From Streptomyces rimosus subsp. rimosus (lineage in GTDB: Bacteria; Actinomycetota; Actinomycetes; Streptomycetales; Streptomycetaceae): a stretch of 62,681 nt of DNA. Under the pieces are notes generated by a model. The model saw only the letters and a list, made by a program, of their open reading frames with translations, did no database searches and was not told where the DNA came from. Position numbers and translations under genes: made by a program. Below, piece by piece: positions 8,354 through 14,560 of this stretch. Position 1 is the first letter of the stretch. Each line of letters starts with the position of its first letter. The stretch spans positions 1-62,681 of the forward strand of contig NZ_JOCQ01000077.1 in the NCBI RefSeq assembly GCF_000720725.1, read 5' to 3'.

Positions 8354-8593
8354 TCAGGAGTTGTGGCTGCGGTTCCCGAAGGCCGGGTTCAGGGCGCCGA
8401 CGACGGTGGCGGTGTTGCCGGTGGCGTTCACCGGGATGTGCACCGGGACCTGGAGCTGGTTGCCGGAAAGGACGCCGGGGGAGTTGACGGCGTGTCCCTG
8501 GGCGATGCCCTGCGCGCAGGCGGCACCGGCACCGGCGAAGGCGAGCCCGCCCGTGGCGATCGTGACGGCCACGGCCTTCTTGATGTTCTTCAC
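8354..8593 (-). CDS. chpE: Short chaplin, ChpE-like
   Basis: Second chaplin precursor, 79 residues. The signal peptide is MKNIKKAVAVTIATGGLAFA..., whose only cysteine (GAACAQ) lies in or next to the leader. The mature domain reads GVLSGNQLQVPVHIPVNATG then NTATVVGALNPAFGN, again without the paired cysteines, which fits ChpE. The GTG at 8593 is chosen over the ATG at 8728 because the leader and AGGAGAGG just upstream fit it. It lies about 97 bp from the next chaplin and 175 bp from the response regulator, on the same strand. Known role of the family: coating aerial structures. Gene symbol by resemblance only. Confidence 0.9.
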   Translation of the reverse strand: MKNIKKAVAVTIATGGLAFAGAGAACAQGIAQGHAVNSPGVLSGNQLQVPVHIPVNATGNTATVVGALNPAFGNRSHNS

Positions 8594-8768
8594 TTCTTCT
8601 GACCTCTCCTGACGACGGCCGCGGTCGGGTCCCGCGGCATGCCATGGAGAACGGCCCGGTTCCGGACGGGTTGCGCCACACGGGTGACGTCCACCCGACG
8701 GTATGAATCTCCGATGGGATGCGGGCACACCGGCCCGCGCCCTGATAGTCGGACCGGAGACCGGCCCC

Positions 8769-9446
8769 TCAGGCGCCGATGCCGTGCCGGACCGCCCAGA
8801 GGGCCGCCTGGGTCCGGTCCGCCAGGTCCAGCTTCATCAGGATGTTCGACACATGGGTCTTGACGGTCTTCTCGGACAGCACCAGCGTCCGGGCGATCTC
8901 GCGGTTGGAGCGGCCGTCCGCGATCAGGGCCAGCACCTCGCGCTCCCGGTCGGTCAGCGACGTGCCGCGCCCCTGGCCGTTGTTGCCCTCCTCCTGGGCG
9001 AGCAGCGCGCTGGCCACCTCGGGCTGGAGCAGGACGTGCCCGGCGTGTACGGAACGGATGGCGCCGGCCAGCGCCTCCGGGTCCACGTCCTTGTAGACGT
9101 AGCCCGCCGCGCCCGCGCGGAGCGCCGGGACGACGGTGCGCTGCTCGGTGAAGCTGGTGACGACCAGCACGCGCGCCGGGTTGTCCAGTTCGCGCAGCTT
9201 GCGCAGCGCTTCGATGCCGTCGGTGCCCGGCATCTTGACGTCCATCAGGACGACGTCCGGGCGCAGCTGCTCGGCGGCGGCGATGCCCTCGTCGCCGTCG
9301 GACGCCTCCCCCACCACCTCGATGTCGTCCTGGACCTCCAGGAACGTGCGCAGCCCGCGCCGTACGACCTGGTGGTCGTCGACCAGCAGCACCCGGATCG
9401 TCCGTCCGCCGCCCGCCATCGCGCCGCCCCTGTCCGTGTCACCCAC
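8769..9446 (-). CDS. NarL/LuxR-type response regulator
   Basis: 225-residue DNA-binding regulator. The receiver domain has the acidic pair D23/D24 (LLVDDHQVV), phospho-acceptor D69 (VLMDVKMPG), and the conserved VVTSF and YVYKD segments. The C-terminal LuxR-type helix-turn-helix is LTDREREVLALIADGRSNRE then KTVKTHVSNILMKL. GTG at 9446 follows GGAGG and overlaps the kinase stop codon (GTGGGTGA), so the pair is translationally coupled; ATG at 9419 is a possible shorter start. The position directly upstream of two chaplin genes on the same strand makes their control by this system an attractive but untested inference. Confidence 0.93.
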   Translation of the reverse strand: MGDTDRGGAMAGGGRTIRVLLVDDHQVVRRGLRTFLEVQDDIEVVGEASDGDEGIAAAEQLRPDVVLMDVKMPGTDGIEALRKLRELDNPARVLVVTSFTEQRTVVPALRAGAAGYVYKDVDPEALAGAIRSVHAGHVLLQPEVASALLAQEEGNNGQGRGTSLTDREREVLALIADGRSNREIARTLVLSEKTVKTHVSNILMKLDLADRTQAALWAVRHGIGA

Positions 9447-10602
9447 CGGGTACCTCCATCTCCACAGCGGTGCCCTTGCCGGGCTCCGATTCCACGGTGA
9501 GCCGGCCGCCGACGCCGCTCGCCCGGTCGCGCATCGACACCAGGCCCAGGTGCCGCCCGGCGCGGCGCACCGCGCGGGTGTCGAAGCCGCGGCCGTCGTC
9601 GGCGACGCGCAGCAGGGCGCCCTGGCCGCGCCGTACGAGGGTCACCTCGACCCGGTCGGCGCGGGCGTGCCGCAGGGCGTTGTGCAGGGCCTCCTGGGCG
9701 ACGCGCAGCAGCGCCTCTTCCTGGGAGGCCGGCAGGGCCCGTACGCCGCGGGCCTCGAAGGTGACGCGGGCGTGGTGGGCGCGGTCCAGGACCTGGGCCT
9801 GGGAGCGCAGGGTGGCGACGAGGCCGTCCTCGTCCAGGGCGGCGGGGCGCAACTCGACGACGGCGGCGCGCAGTTCGTCGGCGGCCTCCGCGGCGAGGGC
9901 GGCGACCTGCTGCAACTCGCCCTTGGCGCGCGCCGGGTCGCGGTCCACGAGGGCGGTGGCGGCCTGCGCGGTCAGCCGCAGCGAGAAGAGTTTCTGGGCG
10001 ACGGCGTCGTGCAGTTCGTGGGCGAGGCGGGCGCGCTCCCCCGCGATGGTCAGTTCGCGGCTGCGCTCGTACAGCCGGGCGTTGGTCAGCGCGATGGCGG
10101 CGTGCTGGGCGAGTATGCCGAGCAGCCGCTCGTCCTCGGCGGTGAAGCCGCAGCCGCCCTCGGGCTTGGGGCAGCGCTTGTTGGCGAGGAAGAGCGCGCC
10201 GAGGATCTCGTCGCCGTCGGCGACCGGCATGCCGATGAAGTCGGACATGTCGGGGTGGGCCGCGGGCCAGCCGCCGAAGCGCGGGTCGGTGCGGACGTCG
10301 GCGAGCCGCTCCGGGGTGGCGTTGTGCAGCATCGCGGCGAGGACGCCGTGCTGGCGCGGCAGCGGGCCGATGGCCTTCCACTGCTCCTCGCTGACGCCGT
10401 CGACCACGAACTGCGCGAAGCCGCCGTGGTCGTCGGGCACGCCGAGCGCGGCGTACTCGGCGTCGAGCAGTTCGCGCGCGGAGGCGACGATCGTCTTGAG
10501 GACGTCGCGCACCTCCAGGTGCCGGCTCATGGCGAGGATCGCGCTGCTCACGGCGGGGATCCCGGCGCCCGGCCCGTCTCCGTCCCGCGGTCCGTTGGTC
10601 AT
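9439..10602 (-). CDS. GAF-domain sensor histidine kinase (NarL-class)
   Basis: 387-residue cytoplasmic kinase with no membrane segment. An N-terminal GAF domain (about residues 25-175) is followed by the HisKA_3 dimerisation helix with the phospho-histidine at H198 (RARLAHELHDAVAQKLFSL). The C-terminal HATPase domain has its N box (EALHNALRHARA) and G boxes (VADDGRGFD, GLVSMRDRA). The GAF domain has cysteines at C144 and C151 (NKRCPKPEGGCGF), which could sense redox or a metal; that is conjecture. It overlaps the response regulator. A cytoplasmic sensor suggests an internal signal. The divergent SDR gene starts about 180 bp away. Confidence 0.93.
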   Translation of the reverse strand: MTNGPRDGDGPGAGIPAVSSAILAMSRHLEVRDVLKTIVASARELLDAEYAALGVPDDHGGFAQFVVDGVSEEQWKAIGPLPRQHGVLAAMLHNATPERLADVRTDPRFGGWPAAHPDMSDFIGMPVADGDEILGALFLANKRCPKPEGGCGFTAEDERLLGILAQHAAIALTNARLYERSRELTIAGERARLAHELHDAVAQKLFSLRLTAQAATALVDRDPARAKGELQQVAALAAEAADELRAAVVELRPAALDEDGLVATLRSQAQVLDRAHHARVTFEARGVRALPASQEEALLRVAQEALHNALRHARADRVEVTLVRRGQGALLRVADDGRGFDTRAVRRAGRHLGLVSMRDRASGVGGRLTVESEPGKGTAVEMEVPGG

Positions 10603-10784
10603 GGCATCACCGTACCGGCGGGCACCGACAGCCGTATCGGACCACCGTCGCCCTCCGCTTAGGCCGTCGGGACTAGGCCGAAGTGCCCTGGTCCGGCCCA
10701 CCCGATGCCCGAGGTGGCCCGGGTCCCCCCGTTCCTAACGTGACGGTACGGACGCACAGCGAGGCGGAGAGGCGGGACGAGGCC

Positions 10785-11564
10785 ATGCCGGTGGCGATCA
10801 TTACGGGGGCGTCGAAGGGGCTGGGGCGCGCGCTGGGCGCGGCGCTGGCCGGGCGGGGCTGGGATCTGGTGGTGGACGCCAGGTCGGCCGGGCCGCTGGA
10901 GGAGGCGGCGCGGGAGCTGCGCCGGGGCGGAGCGCGGGTGGTGGCGCTGCCCGGGGACGTGACGGACGCCGCGCACCGGGCGGAGCTGGTGGCGGCGGCG
11001 CGCGACCTGGGCGGACTGGACCTGCTGGTCAACAACGCGAGCGTGCTGGGCGCGGAGCCGCTGGTGCGGCTGGAGGAGCATGCGCTCGACGGGCTGCGGG
11101 CGGCACTGGAGGTGAACGCGGTGGCGCCGCTGGGGCTCGTACAGGAGGCACTGCCGTTGCTGCGGGTGTCATCGGTCTTCGAGACGTCCGGGCCTTCTCC
11201 TTATATAGGTGACAGCGATGACCACATAGGGACAGAAGCCCACAAGAGTACGGGCGGGGCGGTGCTGAACATCAGCTCCGACGCGGCGGCCGAGGCGTAC
11301 GAGACCTGGGGCGGTTACGGGGCGGCGAAGGCGGCGCTCGACCAGCTCTCGGCGGTGCTGGCGGTCGAGGAGCCGGGGCTGCGGGTGTGGTGGGTGGACC
11401 CGGGCGACATGCGGACGGACCTGTACGCGGCGGCCGTGCCCGGCGACGACGGCTCCGGCCGCCCGCTGCCCGGGACGGTCGTACCGGCGCTGCTGCGGCT
11501 GCTGGACGCGGGCGCGGCCAGCGGCCGGTACGCGGCGCCCGGCCTGCTGGACGGTGCCCGGTGA
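10785..11564 (+). CDS. SDR family NAD(P)-dependent oxidoreductase with internal insertion
   Basis: 259-residue short-chain dehydrogenase. The Rossmann motif is TGASKGLG (residues 8-15), NNAS follows near residue 86, the catalytic serine lies in LNISSDAA, and YGAAKAAL supplies Tyr and Lys. All catalytic elements are present. Between LLR and GGAVLNISS, where relatives run almost directly on, there are about 28 extra residues (VSSVFETSGPSPYIG through HKST) of unusual composition; see the separate entry. The stop overlaps the queA start (GTGA), so the two are coupled. The substrate is unknown. If the insertion disturbs the fold the enzyme may be inactive, though the frame is kept. Confidence 0.85.
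   Translation: MPVAIITGASKGLGRALGAALAGRGWDLVVDARSAGPLEEAARELRRGGARVVALPGDVTDAAHRAELVAAARDLGGLDLLVNNASVLGAEPLVRLEEHALDGLRAALEVNAVAPLGLVQEALPLLRVSSVFETSGPSPYIGDSDDHIGTEAHKSTGGAVLNISSDAAAEAYETWGGYGAAKAALDQLSAVLAVEEPGLRVWWVDPGDMRTDLYAAAVPGDDGSGRPLPGTVVPALLRLLDAGAASGRYAAPGLLDGAR
11166..11250 (+). other. A/T-richer in-frame insertion within the SDR gene
   Basis: About 85 bp that break both the protein family alignment and the local codon style: codons such as TCA, CCT, TCT, TAT, ATA, GGT, GAT and ACA cluster here, while flanking codons nearly all end in G or C. It contains the imperfect direct repeats TATATAGG and CACATAGG separated by TGACAGCGATGAC. No long terminal inverted repeat or clear target duplication is seen, so the origin is open. 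Confidence 0.6.
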
Positions 11565-12676
11565 CCGCCGAGGTGCTGCGGGTGCCGCCGGAGCTGTCCG
11601 CGCGGGAGCCGGCCGAGCAGCGGGCGCCCGGCGGGGGCCGGGACGCGGTGCGCCTGCTGGTCAGCCGGAGTACGGCGGAGCCGGCGCACCACGCGTTCCG
11701 GGAGCTGCCGCGGCTGCTGTCGGCCGGGGACGTCCTGGTGGTGAACACCTCGCGGACCCTGCCGGCGGCGCTGGACGGCCGGCTCGGGGACGGGCGGGGC
11801 CGCGGCGAGCCGGTGGTGGTGCACTTCTCGACGCGCGCCGACCGGCAGCACCCGCGGCCGGAGGCGGCGGCCGGGGACTGGGCGGTGGAGCTGCGGACGC
11901 CGGACGGCTGCGGCAGCACCCGGCAGCGGGCGGGTGGCCCGGCCGGGACGGTGGTGCGGCTGCCGGGCGGGGCGCGGCTGGAGCTGCGGGCGCCGGTGGA
12001 CTCCGGGGGCGTACGGCTGTGGTGGGCGCGGGTGTCCGGGGCGCCGGTCGCGGATCTGCTGCGCCGGTACGGACGGCCGATCCGTTACGGCTATACCGAC
12101 CGGGACCAGCCGCTGGACGCCTACCAGACGGTGTTCGCGGTGGGCTCGCCGGACGGCGGCGGCAGCGCGGAGATGCCGAGCGCGGCGCGGCCGTTCACCG
12201 CGTCCCTGGTGGCGCGGCTGGTCAGCCGGGGCGTGCAGATCGCGCCGGTGACGCTGCACACGGGGGTGGCGTCGGCGGAGGCGTACGAGCCGCCGTACCC
12301 GGAGCGCTTCACGGTGCCGCCGTCGACGGCGTGGCAGATCAACGCGGCGCGGGCGGGCGGCGGCAGGGTGGTGGCGGTGGGCACCACGGCCGTACGGGCG
12401 CTGGAGACCGCCGCCGGCCCGGACGGGCGGATCCGCGCGGCGTCCGGGTGGACCGAGCTGGTCGTCACCCCGGAGCGCGGGGTGCGGGCGGTGGACGGTC
12501 TGCTGACCGGGCTGCACGAGCCGCAGGCGTCGCACCTGCTCATGCTGGAGGCGGTCGGGCAGGCGGCGGCCGGCGCGGGATTCGGGGACGCGCTGTGCCG
12601 GGCGTACGCGGAGGCCGTGCGCCGCCGCTACCTGTGGCACGAGTTCGGGGATCTCCACCTCATCATGCCGTCCTGA
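11561..12676 (+). CDS. queA: S-adenosylmethionine:tRNA ribosyltransferase-isomerase (QueA)
   Basis: Transfers and rearranges the ribosyl part of SAM onto 7-deazaguanine in tRNA to give epoxyqueuosine, in queuosine synthesis. The 371-residue protein shows family blocks: LLVSRST then FRELPRLLSAGDVLVVNTSR near residues 45-65, YGRPIRYGYTDRD near 170, PFTASLVARLVSRGVQIAPV, and VVAVGTTAVRALE near residue 275. It is longer than the E. coli protein because of an insert around residues 90-130. GTG at 11561 overlaps the SDR stop. No other queuosine genes are in this window. Confidence 0.9.
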   Translation: MTAEVLRVPPELSAREPAEQRAPGGGRDAVRLLVSRSTAEPAHHAFRELPRLLSAGDVLVVNTSRTLPAALDGRLGDGRGRGEPVVVHFSTRADRQHPRPEAAAGDWAVELRTPDGCGSTRQRAGGPAGTVVRLPGGARLELRAPVDSGGVRLWWARVSGAPVADLLRRYGRPIRYGYTDRDQPLDAYQTVFAVGSPDGGGSAEMPSAARPFTASLVARLVSRGVQIAPVTLHTGVASAEAYEPPYPERFTVPPSTAWQINAARAGGGRVVAVGTTAVRALETAAGPDGRIRAASGWTELVVTPERGVRAVDGLLTGLHEPQASHLLMLEAVGQAAAGAGFGDALCRAYAEAVRRRYLWHEFGDLHLIMPS

Positions 12677-12692
12677 ACCCCAGACTCGGAGC

Positions 12693-13394
12693 ATGTCGAC
12701 ACCAACGAGGAACTGGGCACCGACCCACGGCGATCCCTACCGGTCGGTGGCGTACCACCCCGAGCGGATGCCGGCCGGCGAATCCCTGGCCCGCGCCGCC
12801 GAGCTGCGGGAGCGGATGGACCGGCGGCGGACCGTCCGGCAGTTCTCCCCCGACCCGGTGCCGGAGCAGGCGGTGAGGGACGCCATCGCCTGCGCGGCCA
12901 CCGCGCCTTCCGGCGCGCACCAGCAGCCCTGGACGTTCGCCCTGGTCAAGGACCCGGAGGTGCGGCGGCGCATCCGGGAGGCGGCAGAGGCGGAGGAACG
13001 TCTCTCCTACGCCGGCCGGCTGGGCGAGGAGTGGCTGGCGGCGCTGCGCCCGCTGGGTACGGACGAGATCAAGCCGCACCTGACCGACGCGCCCCACCTG
13101 ATCGTGGTCTTCCAGCAGCGGTACTGGCTGGGCCCGGACGGCACGAAGCACAAGCACTACTACGTGGACGAGTCGGTGGGCATCGCGGTCGGGATGCTGC
13201 TGTCCGCGCTGCACCTGTCGGGCCTGGCCGCCCTGGTGCACACACCGAGCCCGATGCGCTTCCTCCAGGAGGTGCTGGAGCGCCCCGCGAACGAGAAGGC
13301 GTTCGCGGTGATTCCGGTGGGATATCCGGCCGAGGACTGTCGGGTACCGGATCTGGTCCGTAAGTCCCTGGACCAGGTGCTGGTGGAGATCTAA
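12693..13394 (+). CDS. Nitroreductase family flavoprotein, iodotyrosine deiodinase-like
   Basis: 233-residue FMN-dependent enzyme. The nitroreductase core has RRTVRQFSPDPVPE (residues 44-57, FMN phosphate-binding arginines), APSGAHQQPW (residues 71-80) and a C-terminal AVIPVGYPAED. The long middle part (HLTDAPHLIVVF, then HKHYYVDESVGIAVGMLL) and the closing HTPSPMRFL resemble the iodotyrosine deiodinase/BluB-like branch rather than classical nitroreductases. In that branch an active-site lid binds halotyrosine; whether this enzyme dehalogenates anything is inference. It follows queA by 16 bp, so it is probably co-transcribed, and a strong terminator follows. Confidence 0.88.
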   Translation: MSTPTRNWAPTHGDPYRSVAYHPERMPAGESLARAAELRERMDRRRTVRQFSPDPVPEQAVRDAIACAATAPSGAHQQPWTFALVKDPEVRRRIREAAEAEERLSYAGRLGEEWLAALRPLGTDEIKPHLTDAPHLIVVFQQRYWLGPDGTKHKHYYVDESVGIAVGMLLSALHLSGLAALVHTPSPMRFLQEVLERPANEKAFAVIPVGYPAEDCRVPDLVRKSLDQVLVEI

Positions 13395-13420
13395 TTCACT
13401 GACGCAGTGTGCGAGAGCAA

Positions 13421-13455
13421 TCACACCGGGCAACTAAACCCCTTGCCCGGTGTGA
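13421..13455 (+). terminator. Hairpin terminator after nitroreductase gene
   Basis: TCACACCGGGCAA (13421-13433) pairs perfectly with TTGCCCGGTGTGA (13443-13455), loop of 9. It ends the SDR-queA-nitroreductase transcript. Confidence 0.8.
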
Positions 13456-13756
13456 CGCCGCGCATAGGACCTGGGTCACTTACGAATGGCATTAGTGGCT
13501 TTGCCGCACACGTACGACTTTTGGACGATGCGGGGTGTACCTGGGGCTGACCCGGCTCTGACGATGGGATGAGCCGGTGGTGACGCGAGATCCGCGCCCC
13601 GGGTTCCACTAAGCCGGATCGTAATTCGGCTCTTTGCTCAGCCAATTTCCGGCCGCTAACAATGACTGCCGTCGCTCGGCGCCGTGGACAGAACTCGGCG
13701 TGCAACGCCGTCCCCGGCCACAGCGGCGCTCCCCATTGGAAGAGGTCTGACTCCGC
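13456..13756 (+). promoter_or_regulatory. Long leader/promoter region of transglycosylase gene
   Basis: 300 bp of lower G+C content than its surroundings before a cell-wall enzyme gene. Such leaders often carry a c-di-AMP riboswitch in Streptomyces, but I could not match the known conserved core, so I only mark a probable regulated leader. GGAAGAGG precedes the ATG at 13757. Confidence 0.4.
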
Positions 13757-14488
13757 ATGCCCAAGCACGCCATTCCCGGCTACGCCCGCCTGAACCGGAC
13801 GCACAAGCTCTCGGCCGCCGGCGTCGCCGCGGCCGGTGCCGCCGCGCTGGTCTTCGCCCTCGTCCCGGGTTCGGCGGACGCCGGGCAGAACGACCAGGCG
13901 GCCCAGAACGTCAAGCCGGTCGCCTTCAGCGCGGTCGACAGCGCCGCCAAGACCCAGCTGGAGACCATCGGCAAGCAGGCGGACGCCTCCGCCCAGCAGG
14001 CCGAGAAGGACGCCGCCGAGGCCAAGAAGAAGGCCGCTGACGAGGCCAAGGCCAAGGAGGAGGCCGACGCCAAGGCCAAGGCCGAGCAGGAGCGCAAGGA
14101 CAAGGAGGCCGCGAGCCGGTCCGCCGACCGCGCCGCCGCCCCGGCCCCGGAGCCGGCCAAGTCGTACAGCAACGACCTGGACGGCTGGATCCGCGAGTCG
14201 CTGGACATCATGCAGAAGCACGGCATCCCGGGCTCCTACGACGGTCTCTACCGCAACATCATGCGCGAGTCGACCGGCAACCCGCAGGCCGTCAACGGCT
14301 ACGACTCCAACGCGCAGCAGGGCACCCCGTCCAAGGGCCTGCTCCAGGTGATCGACCCGACCTTCCAGGCGTACCACGTCGAGGGCACCTCCTGGGACAT
14401 CTTCGACCCGGTCGCCAACATCGTCGCCGCCTGCAACTACGCGGCCGCGACCTACGGCTCGATGGACAACGTGAACTCCGCGTACTGA
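13757..14488 (+). CDS. Secreted lytic transglycosylase (SLT domain)
   Basis: 243-residue exported cell-wall enzyme expected to cleave glycan strands of peptidoglycan. Residues 1-42 form a signal peptide (AAGVAAAGAAALVFALVPG..ADA). Residues 60-125 are a Lys/Ala/Glu coiled coil, probably a spacer. Residues 130-243 are the SLT domain: catalytic-type glutamate in NIMRESTGNPQAVN, then SKGLLQVIDPTFQAYH and NIVAACNYAAATYGS. This layout matches the Streptomyces transglycosylases often grouped with resuscitation-type enzymes. It stands alone with its own leader and a very strong terminator, suggesting separate regulation. Confidence 0.92.
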   Translation: MPKHAIPGYARLNRTHKLSAAGVAAAGAAALVFALVPGSADAGQNDQAAQNVKPVAFSAVDSAAKTQLETIGKQADASAQQAEKDAAEAKKKAADEAKAKEEADAKAKAEQERKDKEAASRSADRAAAPAPEPAKSYSNDLDGWIRESLDIMQKHGIPGSYDGLYRNIMRESTGNPQAVNGYDSNAQQGTPSKGLLQVIDPTFQAYHVEGTSWDIFDPVANIVAACNYAAATYGSMDNVNSAY

Positions 14489-14502
14489 GCCGGACGCACA
14501 TA

Positions 14503-14544
14503 CGCCGAGGGGCGGCACCCAGCGCTGGGTGCCGCCCCTCGGCG
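14503..14544. terminator. Perfect 42-bp palindromic terminator
   Basis: Two perfect 21-base arms (14503-14523 and 14524-14544) with no forced loop, reading CGCCGAGGGGCGG... into ...CCGCCCCTCGGCG. It lies between convergent genes (transglycosylase + and FHA-ABC -) and can stop both. Confidence 0.85.
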
Positions 14545-14560
14545 TTCGTCGTGCCACGCG

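Noticed and set aside
13456..13756. c-di-AMP riboswitch before the transglycosylase gene
   Set aside because: Context fits, but I could not find the conserved core; needs a covariance-model search.
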